Origin: Halictus rubicundus
Taxonomy: Eukaryota > Arthropoda > Insecta > Hymenoptera > Halictidae
Direction: 5' to 3'
DNA length: 64,000 nucleotides
Assembly (NCBI RefSeq): GCF_050948215.1
Contig: NW_027488641.1
Location: 496,001-560,000, forward strand
The notes beneath the pieces are model-generated. The model saw only the letters and a program-made list of their open reading frames with translations. It did not search any database and had not been told where the DNA came from. Both the position numbers and the translations under genes were made by a program. This document shows positions 20,979 through 34,800 of the stretch, piece after piece (the stretch's first letter is position 1; every line of letters starts with the position of its first letter).

Positions 20979-21911
20979 TGTAACAGACCTGGCTGCGCCA
21001 GGCCTGTTCCTGACCGCACGCGCCCGAATCCGAGCCCCCGAACACGACCGACGGATACCGAGATCCGCCGGTACCCGCGAGCGCCCCCCGCGAGCCCCGT
21101 ATCACCGAACCGATCTTGGCGGGAACCGGAACCCGCCATGATGCGACGCCGGCGCGCCGGATGCGTGACGACACCGGAAAAGCCGGCCGCGAACCGTACC
21201 GCACCGCACCCCCTCGCCCGGCAAGACGAGAGAGACAAACCGGAAAACGGCCTCTTCGGTTTTCCGCCGTCATCAAGATAAGACGTGTTTTCCCGAGCCG
21301 TATTCTCCAGCCGCCGATACCGACCGCACGAATACGCCCGGACTCGCGCTGTCCCGACGCCGAGAAGCCGTTCGCCGATTCTCGAAAGTGTGATTGAATC
21401 CGCGGAGAACGAACCGCGAGTTTGCCGAGTTATCCGCGACCCGCGAACGCCGACCTACGCCGCTGCGTTCCTGTCCTCCTGGAGAGCCGCCCCGAACGCC
21501 GAGCGATCGAGGACCGGACCCAGAGTAAGTACCTTGCTTTCCCGTTAACCCGACCCCTCCGCTTCCGCCCACGCACCCACGGAGAGCGAACCACCCGCAG
21601 CCGGCCCCTCGCCGGCCGCTCTGGGGCACGGGCTCTCCGCCCGCCGAGATTACCCCGTTCCGGATACGCCGCCGCGTACGGCCCCGATCCCGCCGTAACC
21701 TGAGACCTGAACCGCGATCGCCGACCGTCGAAACGCGAAGCCGGGACAGTGACGAACGTTTGAATTACTCGCGTCGTTAACCACCCGTGCCCGACCGTCC
21801 GCGACCCTGCCGTACCCTCGCGTTATCCTGCGTGAACCCTGGCACGGCGAGCCAAATCCGGCCGCGAGGAATCCGTTGTTACGAGATCCGCCGGGAAACG
21901 GACTCGTTACA
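20979..21911 (+). mobile_element. 3' long terminal repeat
   Basis: This 933-bp copy of the 5' LTR, with the same TGTAAC and GTTACA ends, hairpin (20983-21007) and donor motif (21525), has no difference I could find. It is followed directly by the right GGAT target duplication. Confidence 0.97.
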
Positions 21912-24900
21912 GGATAGATGATATTATAGGAATGAGGATAGGATATGATAGAGGATACGATATTATAGAGGATAGGATAGGATAGAGGATAGGATAGGAT
22001 AGAGGATAGGATAGGATAGAGGATAGGATAGGATAGAGGATAGGATAGGATAGAGGAAATGATAGGATAGAGGATACGATATTATAGAGGATAGGATAGG
22101 ATAGAGGATGGGATAGGATAGAGGATAGGATAGGATAGAGGATAGGATAGGATAGAGGATAGGATAGGATAGAGGTTAGGATAGGATTGAGGAGAGGATA
22201 GGATAGAGGATAGGATAGAATATAGGATATGATAGGATAGAGGATTGAATACGATAGAGGATGGGATTCGATAGAGTATGGGATTCGATAGAGGATACGA
22301 TAAGATAGAGGATAGGATAGGATAGAGGATTGGATAGGATAGAGGATAGTATAGGATAGAGGATAGGATAGGATAGAGGATAGGATAGGGGATAGGATAG
22401 GATGGACGATATTATAGGATAGTGGATAGGATAGGGGATATTATAGGATAGTGGATAGGATAGGATAGAGGATAGGATAGGACAGAGGATACGATAGGAT
22501 AGAGGATAGGATAGAGGATAGGATAGGGTAGAGGATAGGATAGGTTAGAGGATAGGATAGGATAGAGGATAGGATAGGATAGAGCATAGGATAGGATAGA
22601 GGATAGGATAAGATAGAGGATATTATAGGATAGAGGATAGGATAGGATAGAGGATAGGATAGAGGATAGGATAGAGGATAGGATAGGATAGGACAGAGGA
22701 TACGATAGGATAGAGGATAGGATAGGATAGGGGATAGGATAGGATTGAGGATAGGATAGGATAGAGGATAGGATAGGATAGAGGATAGGATAGGATAGAG
22801 GGCAGGATAGGATAGAGGATGGGATAGGATAGAGGATACGATAGGACAGAGGATAGAATAGGATAGAGGATAGAATAGGATAGAGGATATTGTAGGTTAG
22901 AGGATAGGATAGGATAGGATAGAGGATACATAGGATAGGATAGTGGATAGGATAGTATAGAGGATATTATAGGATAGAGGATAGGATAGGATAGAGGATA
23001 GGATAGGATAGAGGACATTATAGGATACAGGATACGATAGGATAGAGGTTAGGATAGGATTGAGGAGAGGATAGGATAGAGGATACGATAGAGGATAGGA
23101 TAGGATTGAGGATAGGTTAGGATAGAGGATATTATAGGATACAGGATAGGATAGGATAGAGGGCAGGATAGGATAGAGGATGGGATAGGATAGAGGATAC
23201 GATAGGACAGAGGATAGAATACGATAGAGGATAGAATACGATAGAGGATAGGATAGGATAGAGGATATTATAGGTTAGAGGATAGGATAGGATAGGATAG
23301 AGGATACATAGGATAGGATAGTGGATAGGATAGTATAGAGGATATTATAGGATAGAGGATAGGATAGGATAGAGGATAGGATAGGATAGAGCACATTATA
23401 AGATACAGGATTGGATAGGATAGAGGGTAGGATACCATAGAGGATGGGATAGGATAGAGGATAGGATAGGATAGAGGATAGGATAGGATAGAGGATAGGA
23501 TAGAATATAGGATAGGATAGGATAGAGGATTGAATACGATAGAGGATGGGATTCGATAGATGATTGGATTCGATAGAGGATACGATAAGATAGAGGATAG
23601 GATAGGATTGAGGATAGGATAGAGGATAGGATAGGATAGAGGATAGGATAGGATAGAGGATAGGATAGGATAGAGGATACGATATTATAGAGGATAGGAT
23701 AGGATAGAGGATGGGATAGGATAGAGGATAGGATAGGCTAGATGATAGGATAGGATAGAGGATAGGATAGGATAGAGGATAGGATAGGATAGAGGTTAGG
23801 AGAGGATTGAGGAGAGGATAGGATAGAGGATACGATAGAGGATAGGATAGGATAGAGAATAGGATAGGATAGAGGATAGGATAGGATAGAGGATAGGATA
23901 GGATAGAGGATAGGATAGGATAGAGGATAGGATAGGATAGAGGATAGGATAGGATAGAGGATAGGATAGGATAGAGGATAGGATAGGATAGAGGATAGGA
24001 TAGGATAGAGGATAGGATAGGATAGAGGATAGGATAGGATAGAGGATAGGATAGGATAGAGGAAATGATAGGATAGAGGATACGATATTATATGGGATAG
24101 GATAGGATAGAGGATGGGATAGGATAGAGGATAGGATAGGATAGAGGATAGGATAGGATGGAGGATAGGATAGGATAGAGGTTAGGATAGGATTGAGGAG
24201 AGGATAGGATAGAGGATACGATAGAGGATAGGATAGGATTGAGGATAGGTTAGGATAGAGGATATTATAGGATACAGGATAGGATAGGATAGAGGGCAGG
24301 ATAGGATAGAGGATGGGATAGGATAGAGGATACGATAGGACAGAGGATAGAATAGGATAGAGGATAGAATAGGATAGATGATATTATAGGTTAGAGGATA
24401 GGATAGGATAGGATAGAGGATACATAGGATAGGATAGTGGATAGGATAGTATAGAGGATATTATAGGATAGAGGATAGGATAGGATAGAGGATAGGATAG
24501 GATAGAGGACATTATAGGATACAGGATTGGATAGGATAGAGGGTAGGATAGGATAGAGGATGGGATAGGATAGAGGATACGATAGGACAGAGGATAGAAT
24601 AGGATAGAGGATAGGATAGGATAGAGGATATTATAGGTTAGAGGATAGGATAGGATAGGATAGAGGATACATAGGATAGGATAGTGGATAGGATAGTATA
24701 GAGGATATTATAGGATAGAGGATAGGATAGGATAGAGGATAGGATAGGATAGAGGACATTATAGGATACAGGATTGGATAGGATAGAGGGTAGGATAGCA
24801 TAGAGGATGGGATAGGATAGAGGATAGGATAGGATAGAGGATAGGATAGGATAGAGGATAGGATAGAATATAGGATAGGATAGGATAGAGAATTGAATAC

Positions 24901-26920
24901 GATAGAGGATGGGATTCGATAGATGATGGGATTCGATAGAGGATACGATAAGATAGAGGATAGGATAGGATAGAGGATAGGATAGGATAGAGGATAGGAT
25001 AGGATAGAGGATAGGATAGGATAGAGGATAGGATAGGATAGAGGAAATGATAGGATAGAGGATACGATATTATAGAGGATAGGATAGGATAGAGGATGGG
25101 ATAGGATAGAGGATAGGATAGGCTAGAGGATAGGATAGGATACAGGATAGGATAGGATAGAGGATAGGATAGGATAGAGGTTAGGATAGGATTGAGGAGA
25201 GGATAGGATAGAGGATACGATAGAGGATAGGATAGGATAGAGGATAGGATAGGATAGAGGACATTATAGGATACAGGATTGGATAGGATAGAGGGTAGGA
25301 TAGGATAGAGGATGGGATAGGATAGAGGATACGATAGGACAGAGGATAGAATAGGATAGAGGATAGGATAGGATAGAGGATATTATAGGTTAGAGGATAG
25401 GATAGGATAGGATAGAGGATACATAGGATAGGATAGTGGATAGGATAGTATAGAGGATATTATAGGATAGAGGATAGGATAGGATAGAGGATAGGATAGG
25501 ATAGAGGACATTATAGGATACAGGATTGGATAGGATAGAGGGTAGGATAGCATAGAGGATGGGATAGGATAGAGGATAGGATAGGATAGAGGATAGGATA
25601 GGATAGAGGATAGGATAGAATATAGGATAGGATAGGATAGAGAATTGAATACGATAGAGGATGGGATTCGATAGATGATGGGATTCGATAGAGGATACGA
25701 TAAGATAGAGGATAGGATAGGATAGAGGATAGGATAGGATAGAGGATAGGATAGGATAGAGGATAGGATAGGATAGAGGAAATGATAGGATAGAGGATAC
25801 GATATTATAGAGGATAGGATAGGATAGAGGATGGGATAGGATAGAGGATAGGATAGGCTAGAGGATAGGATAGGATACAGGATAGGATAGGATAGAGGAT
25901 AGGATAGGATAGAGGTTAGGATAGGATTGAGGAGAGGATAGGATAGAGGATACGATAGAGGATAGGATAGGATAGAGGATAGGATAGGATAGAGGATAGG
26001 ATAGGATAGAGGATAGGATAGGATAGAGGATAGGATAGGATAGAGGATAGGATAGGATAGAGGATAGGATAGGATAGAGGATAGGATAGGATAGAGGATA
26101 GGATAGGATAGAGGATAGGATAGGATAGAGGATAGGATTGGATAGAGGATAGGATAGGATAGAGGATAGGATAGGATAGAGGATAGGATAGGATAGAGGA
26201 TAGGATAGGATAGAGGATAGGATAGGATAGAGGATAGGATAGGATAGAGGATAGGATAGGATCGAGGATAGGATAGGATAGAGGAAATGATAGGATAGAG
26301 GATACGATATTATATGGGATAGGATAGGATAGAGGATGGGATAGGATAGAGGATAGGATAGGATAGAGGATAGGATAGGATAGAGGTTAGGATAGGATTG
26401 AGGAGAGGATAGGATAGAGGATACGATAGAGGATAGGATAGGATTGAGGATAGGTTAGGATAGAGGATATTATAGGATACAGGATAGGATAGGATAGAGG
26501 GCAGGATAGGATAGAGGATGGGATAGGATAGAGGATACGATAGGACAGAGGATAGAATAGGATAGAGGATAGAATAGGATAGAGGATATTATAGGTTAGA
26601 GGATAGGATAGGATAGGATAGAGGATACATAGGATAGGATAGTGGATAGGATAGTATAGAGGATATTATAGGATAGAGGATAGGATAGGATAGAGGATAG
26701 GAGAGGATAGAGGACATTATAGGATACAGGATTGGATAGGATAGAGGGTAGGATAGGATAGAGGATGGGATAGGATAGAGGATAGGATAGGATAGAGGAT
26801 AGGATAGGATAGAGGATAGGATAGAATATAGGATAGGATAGGATAGAGGATTGAATACGATAGAGGATGGGATTCGATAGAGGATATGATTCGATAGAGG
26901 ATACGATCAGATAGAGGATA
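21912..26920 (+). repeat. GGATA-based satellite, domain C
   Basis: The satellite resumes after the retrotransposon; the first 85 bp continue the unoccupied-site copy at 32809-32895. Thereafter a compound marker recurs: GGGATTCGATAG near 22263, 23548, 24911, 25663 and 26869, with GAGGATACATAGG and GGACATTATAGGATACAGG between. Spacings of 1285, 1363, 752 and 1206 bp show a higher-order repeat with variable length. No gene is seen. Confidence 0.95.
24475..25965 (+). repeat. 752-bp direct tandem duplication in the satellite
   Basis: Markers CATTATAGG (24510 and 25262), ACATAGG (24669 and 25421) and GGGATTCG (24911 and 25663) are all exactly 752 bp apart. Near the end the spacing drops to 735 (TTAGG at 25181 and 25916), a difference of one 17-bp unit. 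The two copies abut at about 25227. Confidence 0.88.
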
Positions 26921-29900
26921 TTATAGGATAGAGGATAGGATAGGGGATATTATAGGATAGTGGATAGGATAGGATAGAGGATAGGATAGGACAGAGGATA
27001 CGATAGGATAGAGGATAGGATAGAGGATAGGATAGAGGATAGGATAGGATAGAGGATAGGATAGGTTAGAGGATAGGATAGGATAGAGGATAGGATAGGA
27101 TAGAGCATAGGATAGGATAGAGGATAGGATAGGATAGAGGATATTATAGGATAGAGGATAGGATAGAGGATAGGATAGGATAGGACAGAGGATACGATAG
27201 GATAGAGGATAGGATAGGATAGGGGATAGGATAGGATTGAGGATACGATAGGATAGAGGATAGGATAGGATAGAGGATAGGATTGGATAGAGGATAGGAT
27301 AGGATAGAGGATAGGATAGGATAGAGGATAGGATAGGATAGAGGATAGGATAGGGGATTGGACAGGGTAGAGGATATGATAGGGTAGAGGATATTATAGG
27401 ATACAGGATAGGATAGGATAGAGGGTATGCTAGGATAGAGGATGGGATAGGATAGAGGATACGATAGGATAGAGGATAGGATAGGATAGACGATAGGATA
27501 GGATGGAGGATATTATAGGATAGAGGATAGGATAGGATAGAGGATATTATAGGATATAGGATAGGATAGGATAGAGGATAGAATAGGATAGGGGATAGGA
27601 TAGGATTGAGGATAGGATATGATAGAGGATAGGATAGGATAGGATACAGGATAGGATAGGACAGAGGATAGGATAGGATAGAGGATGGGATAGGATAGGA
27701 TAGAGGATAGGATAGGATAGGCTACAGGATAGGATAGGACAGAGGATAGGATAGGATAGAGTATAGGATAGGATAGAGGATATTATAGGATATAGGATAG
27801 GATAGGATAGAGGATAGAATAGAAGATAGGATAGAGGATTGTATAGGATAGAGCATAGGATAGGACAGAGGGTAGGATAGGATCGAGTATGGGATAGGAT
27901 TGAGGATAGGATAGGATTGAGGATGCGTTAGGATATAGGATACGGTAGGATAGAGGATAGAATAGCATAGAGTATAGGATATAGGATTGGATAGGATAGA
28001 GAATAGGATACGATAGAAGATAGGATAGGATTGGATAGAGAATAGGATGGGATAGAGGATAGGATAGTATAGAGGAAAGGATAGGATAGAGGATAGGATA
28101 GGATAGAGGATAGGATAGGATAGAGGATAGGATAGGATAGAGGATAGGATAGGATAGAGGATAGGATAGGATAGAGGAAATGATAGGATAGAGGATACGA
28201 TATTATATGGGATAGGATAGGATAGAGGATGGGATAGGATAGAGGATAGGATAGGATAGAGGTTAGGATAGGATTGAGGAGAGGATAGGATGGAGGATAC
28301 GATAGAGGATAGGATAGGATTGAGGATAGGTTAGGATAGAGGATAGGATAGGATAGAGGTTAGGATAGGATTGAGGAGAGGATAGGATAGAGGATACGAT
28401 AGAGGATAGGATAGGATAGAGGATAGGATAGGATAGAGGATAGGATAGGATAGAGGATAGGATAGGATAGAGGATAGGATAGGATAGAGGATAGGATAGG
28501 ATAGAGGATAGGATAGGATAGAGGATAGGATAGGATAGAGGATAGGATAGGATAGAGGATAGGATAGGATAGAGGATAGGATAGGATAGAGGATAGGATA
28601 GGATAGAGGATAGGATAGGATAGAGGATAGGATAGGATAGAGGATAGGATAGGATAGAGGATAGGATAGGATAGAGGATAGGATAGGATAGAGGATAGGA
28701 TAGGATAGAGGATAGGATAGGATAGAGGATAGGATAGGATAGAGGATAGGATAGCATAGAGGATAGGATAGGATAGAGGATAGGATAGGATAGAGGATAG
28801 GATAGGATAGAGGATAGGATAGGATAGAGGATAGGATAGGATAGAGGATAGGATAGGATAGAGGATAGGATAGGACAGAGGATACGATAGGATAGAGGAT
28901 AGGATAGAGGATAGGATAGGATAGAGGATAGGATAGGTTAGAGGATAGGATAGGATAGAGGATAGGATAGGATAGAGCATAGGATAGGATAGAGGATAGG
29001 ATAGGATAGAGGATATTATAGGATAGAGGATAGGATAGGATAGAGAATAGGATGGGATAGAGGATAGGATAGGATAGAGGATAGGATAGGATAGAGGATA
29101 GGATAGGGTAGAGGATGGGATAGGATAGAGGATAGGATAGGATAGAGGATAGGATAGGATAGAGGATAGGATAGGATAGAGGATAGGATAGGATAGAGGA
29201 TACGATATAGGATTTAATAGGAAAGAGGATAGGATAGGATACAGGATAGGATAGGATAGAGGATAGGATAGGGGATTGGACAGGGTAGAGGATAGGATAG
29301 GATAGAGGATATTATAGGATACAGGATAGGATAGGATAGAGGGTATGCTAGGATAGAGGATGGGATAGGATAGAGGATACGATAGGATAGAGGATAGGAT
29401 AGGATAGACGATAGGATAGGATGGAGGATATTATAGGATAGAGGATAGGATAGGATAGAGGATATTATAGGATAGTGGAAAGGATAGGATAGAGGGTAGG
29501 ATAGGACAGAGGATACGATAGGATAGAGGATAGGATAGGATAGGGGATAGGATAGGATTGAGGATAGGATATGATAGAGGATAGGATAGGATAGGATACA
29601 GGATAGGATAGGACAGAGGATAGGGGATAGGATAGGATTGAGGATAGGATATGATAGAGGATAGGATAGGATAGGATACAGGATAGGATAGGACAGAGGA
29701 TAGGATAGGATAGAGGATGGGATAGGATAGGATAGAGGATAGGATAGGATAGGATACAGGATAGGATAGGACAGAGGGTAGGATAGGATAGAGTATAGGA
29801 TAGGATAGAGGATATTATAGGATATAGGATAGGATAGGATAGAGGATAGAATAGAAGATAGGATAGAGGATTGTATAGGATAGAGCATAGGATAGGACAG

Positions 29901-31860
29901 AGGGTAGGATAGGATCGAGTATGGGATAGGATTGAGGATAGGATAGGATTGAGGATGCGTTAGGATATAGGATACGGTAGGATAGAGGATAGAATAGCAT
30001 AGAGTATAGGATATAGGATTGGATAGGATAGAGAATAGGATACGATAGAAGATAGGATAGGATTGGATAGAGAATAGGATGGGATAGAGGATAGGATAGG
30101 ATAGCGAATAGGATAGGATAGATGATATTATAGGAAAGAGGATAGGATATGACAGAGGATACGGTATTATAGAGGATAGGATACGATAGAGGATAGGATA
30201 GGATAGGATAGAGAATAGGATACGATAGAGGATAGGATAGGATTGGATAGAGAATAGGGTGGGATAGAGGATAGGATAGGATAGAGGATAGGATAGGATA
30301 GAGGAGAGGATAGGATAGAGTATAGGATAGGGTAGATGATATTATAGGGTAGAGGATAGGATAGGGGATTGGATAGGATAGTTGATAGAATAGGATAGAG
30401 GATAGGACAGGATAGAGGATAGGATAGGTTAGGGTATAAGATAGGATAGAGGGTAGGATAGGATAGAGGATAGGATAGGATAGACGATAGGATAGGATAG
30501 ACGATAGGATAGGATAGAGGATAGGATAGGATAGAGGATAGGATAGGATAGAGGATAGGATGGGATAGAGGATAGGATAGGATAGAGGATAGGATAGGAT
30601 AGAGGATAGGATAGGATAGAAGATAGGATATAGGATTGGATAGGATAGAGGATAGGATACGATAGAGGATAAGATAGGATAGGATAGAGAATAGGATAGG
30701 ATATATGATATTATAGGATAGAGCAAGGATAGGACAGAGGATACGATATTATAGAGGATAGGATAGGATAGAGGATCAGTTAGGATACAGGATAGGATAG
30801 GATAGAGGATAGGATAGGATAGAGGATAGGATGGGATAGAGTAAAGGTTATAGGATTGGCTAGGATAGAGGATAGGATAGGATAGGATAGAGAATAGGAT
30901 AGGATAGAGAATAGGATAGGATACAATATAGGATAGGATACAGAATAGGGTACGATAGAGGATACGATAGAGAATAGGTCAGGATAGAGGATAGGATAGG
31001 GGATTGGATAGGATAGAAGATAGGAGACTATAGAGAATAGGATGGGATGGAGGATAGGATAGGATAGCGAATAGGATAGGATAGATGATATTATAGGAAA
31101 GAGGATAGGATATGACAGAGGATACGATATTATAGAGGATAGGATAGGATATAGGATAGGATAGGATAGAGGATAGGATAGGATAAAGGATACTATATAG
31201 GATTGGATAGGATAGAGAATAGGATACGATAGAGGATAGGATAGGATTGGATAGAGAATAGAATGCGATATAGGATACTATATAGGATTGGATAGGATAG
31301 AGAATAGGGTACGATAGAGGATAGGTTAGGATTGGATAGAGAATAGGATCGGATAGAGGATAGGATAGAATAGAGGATAGGATAGGATAGAGGATAGGAT
31401 AGGATAGGATAGGATAGAGGATAGGATAGGATACAGGATAGGATAGGATAGAGGATAGGATAGGATAGAGGATAGGATAGGATATAGGATAGGATAGGAT
31501 AGAGGATAGGATAGGATAGAGGATACTATATAGGATAGGATAGGATAGAGAATAGGATACGATAGAGGATAGGATAGGATTGGATAGAGAATAGAATGCG
31601 ATATAGGATACTATATAGGATTGGATAGGATAGAGAATAGGGTACGATAGAGGATAGGTTAGGATTGGATAGAGAATAGGATCGGATAGAGGATAGGATA
31701 GAATAGAGGATAGGATAGGATAGAGGATAGGATAGGATAGGATAGGATAGAGGATAGGATAGGATACAGGATAGGATAGGATTGGATAGAGAATAGGATG
31801 GGATAGAGGATAGGATAGGATACAGGATAGGATAGGATAGAGGATAGGATAGGATAGAGG
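26921..31860 (+). repeat. GGATA-based satellite, domain D
   Basis: This domain includes a duplicated block, about 27350-28045 and 29270-30080. Marker GGGGATTGG lies at 27353 and 29271 (spacing 1918) and GGATGCG at 27921 and 29953 (spacing 2032); the 114-bp change comes from a local duplication near 29620-29700 in the second copy. It also holds short duplications around 31160-31700 with GGATACTATATAGG. No gene is seen. Confidence 0.93.
28399..28753 (+). repeat. Second homogeneous run of the 17-bp unit
   Basis: About 20 uninterrupted units, ending where GGATAGCATAGAGG appears. It is comparable to 12634-12967 and is the cleanest tract in the right-hand array. Confidence 0.88.
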
Positions 31861-34800
31861 ATAGGATAGGATAGAGGATAGGATAGGATAGAGGATAGGA
31901 TAGGATACAGGATACGATAGGATAGAGGATAAAGTAGCATAGAGGATACGATATAGGATTGGATAGGATAGAGGATAGGATAGGATAGAGGATAGAATAG
32001 GATTGGATAGAGAATAGGATGGGATAGAGAATAGGATAGTATAGAGGATAAGATAGGATAGAGGATAGGATAGGATAGAGGATAGGATAGGATACAGTAT
32101 ACGATAGGATAGAGGATAGGATAGGATAGAGGATACGATATACGATTGGATAGGATAGAGAACAGGATACGATAGAGGATAGTATTGGATTCGATAGAGA
32201 ATAGGATCGGATAGAGGATAGGATAGGGTAGAGGATAGGATAGGGTAGGGGACAGGATAGAGGATAGGATAGGGGATTGGATAGGATAGAAGATAGGAGA
32301 CGATAGTGGATAGGATAGGATAGAGGATAGGATAGGGTAGAGAATAGGATAGGATAGAGTATAGGTTATAGGATTGGATAGGGTAGAGGATAGGATACGA
32401 AAGAGGATAGGGTAGGATTGAGGATAGGATAGGAAAGAGGATAGGATAGGATAGAGGATAGGATAGGATAAAGGATAGGATAGGATAGAGGATAGTATAG
32501 GATAGAGGATAGGATAGGATACAGGATAGGATAGGATAGAGGATAGGATAGGATAGAGGATACGATATACGATTGGATAGGATAGAGAATAGGATACGAT
32601 AGAGGATAGTATAGGATTGGATAGAGAATAGGATCGGATAGAGGATAGGATAGGATAGAGGATAGGATAGGATAGAGGATAGGATAGGATAGGATAGGAT
32701 AGGATAGAGGATAGGATAGGATACAGGATAGGATAGGATTTTATAGAGAATAGGATGGGATAGAGGATAGGATAGGATAGAGGATAGGATAGGATAGAGA
32801 ATAGGATAGGATAGATGATATTATAGGAATGAGGATAGGATATGATAGAGGATACGATATTATAGAGGATAGGATAGGATAGAGGATAGGATAGGGTAGA
32901 GGACAGGATAGAGGATAGGATAGGGGAATGGATAGGATAGAAGATAGGAGACGATAGTGGATAAGAAAGGATAGAGGATAGGGTAAGGTAGAGGATAGGA
33001 TAGGATAGAGGATAGGATAGGATAGAGGATAGGATAGGATAGAAGATACTATATAGGATTGGATAGGATAGAGAATAGGATACGATAGAGGATAGGATAG
33101 GATAGAGGATAGGATAGGATGGGATAGAGGATAGGATAGGATAGAGGATAGGATAGGATAGAGAATAGGATAGGATAGATGATATTATAGGAAAGAGAAT
33201 AGGATATGATAGAGGATACGATATTATAGAGGATAGGATAGGATAGAGGATCGGATAGGATAGAGGATAGGATAGGATAGAGGATAGGATAGGATAGAGG
33301 ATAGGATAGGGTAGAGGACAGGATAGAGGATAGGATAGGGGAATGGATAGGATAGAAGATAGGAGACGATAGTGGATAGGATAGGATAGAGGATAGGATA
33401 GGATAGAGGATAGGATAGGATAGAGGATAGGATAGGATAGAGGATAGGATAGGATAGAGGATAGGATAGGATAGAGGATAGGATAGGATAGAGGATAGGA
33501 TAGGATAGTATAGAGAATAGGATAGGATATATGATATTATAGGATGGAGCAAGGATAGGACAGAGGATACGATATTATAGAGGATAGGACAGGATAGAGG
33601 ATAGGATAGGATAGAGGATAGGATAGGATAGAGGATAGGATAGGATAGAGGATAGGATACGATAGATTATAGGATAGGATAGAGTATAGGTTATAGGATT
33701 GGCTAGGATAGAGGATAGGATAGGATAGAGGATAGGATAGGATAGAGTATAGGTTATAGGATTGGCTAGGATAGAGGATAGGATACGATAGAGGATAGGA
33801 TAGGATAGTATAGAGAATAGGATAGGATATATGATATTATAGGATGGAGCAAGGATAGGACAGAGGATACGATATTATAGAGGATAGGACAGGATAGAGG
33901 ATAGGATAGGATAGAGGATAGGATAGGATAGAGGATAGGATAGGATAGAGGATAGGATAGGATAGAGGATAGGATACGATAGATGATAGGATAGGATAGG
34001 ATAGAGAATAGGATAGGATATATGATATTATAGGATAGAGCAAGGATAGGACAGAGGATACGATATTATAGAGGATAGGATAGGTTAGCGGAAAGGATAG
34101 GATAGAGGATAGGATAGGATAGAGGATAGGATAGGATAGAGGATAGGATAGGATAGAGGATAGGATAGGATAGAGGATAGGATAGGATAGAGGATAGGAT
34201 AGGATAGAGGATAGGATAGGATAGAGGATAGGATAGGATAGAGGATAGGATAGGATTGGATAGAGAATAGGATGGGATAGAGAATAGGATAGTATAGAGG
34301 ATAAGATAGGATAGAGGATAGGATAGGATAGAGGATAGGATAGGATAGAGGATAGGATAGGATACAGGATAGCATAGGATACAGGACAGGATAGGATACA
34401 GGATAGCATAGGATACAGGATAGGATAGGATAGAGGATACGATATAGGATTGGATAGGATAGAGAATAGGATACGATAGAGGATAGGATAGGATTGGATA
34501 GAGAATAGGATGGGATAGAGGATAGGATAGGATACAGGATAGGATAGGATAGAGGATAGGATAGGATAGAGGATAGGATAGGATAGAGGATAGGATAGGA
34601 TAGAGGATAGGATAGGATAGGATAGGATAGAGGATAGGATAGGATACAGGATAGGATAGGATACAGGATAGGATAGGATACAGGATAGGATAGGATTTTA
34701 TAGAGAATAGGATGGGATAGAGGATAGGATAGGATAGAGGATAGGATAGGATAGAGAATAGGATAGGATAGATGATATTATAGGATAGAGCAAGGATAGG

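Larger units (their letters stand above)
14212..21911 (+). mobile_element. Complete Ty3/Gypsy-type LTR retrotransposon, 7700 bp
   Basis: The element has 933-bp LTRs beginning TGTAAC and ending GTTACA, a tRNA-Lys-type primer site, gag, pol in the order protease, reverse transcriptase, RNase H, integrase, a third ORF and a polypurine tract. The order with integrase last, the D,D(35)E integrase and the GPY/F module place it in Ty3/Gypsy. No in-frame stop interrupts gag, pol or ORF3, so it may be autonomous. It is markedly GC-rich, unlike the satellite and the AT-rich insert, and so stands out in base composition. A phylogeny of the reverse transcriptase would be needed to name the clade. ORF3 does not look like an envelope protein, so I do not call it an errantivirus. 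Confidence 0.97.

Noticed and set aside
14208..21915. Treating the LTR element as an errantivirus with env
   Set aside because: ORF3 has no signal peptide, transmembrane segment or fusion-peptide-like region, so an envelope function is not supported.
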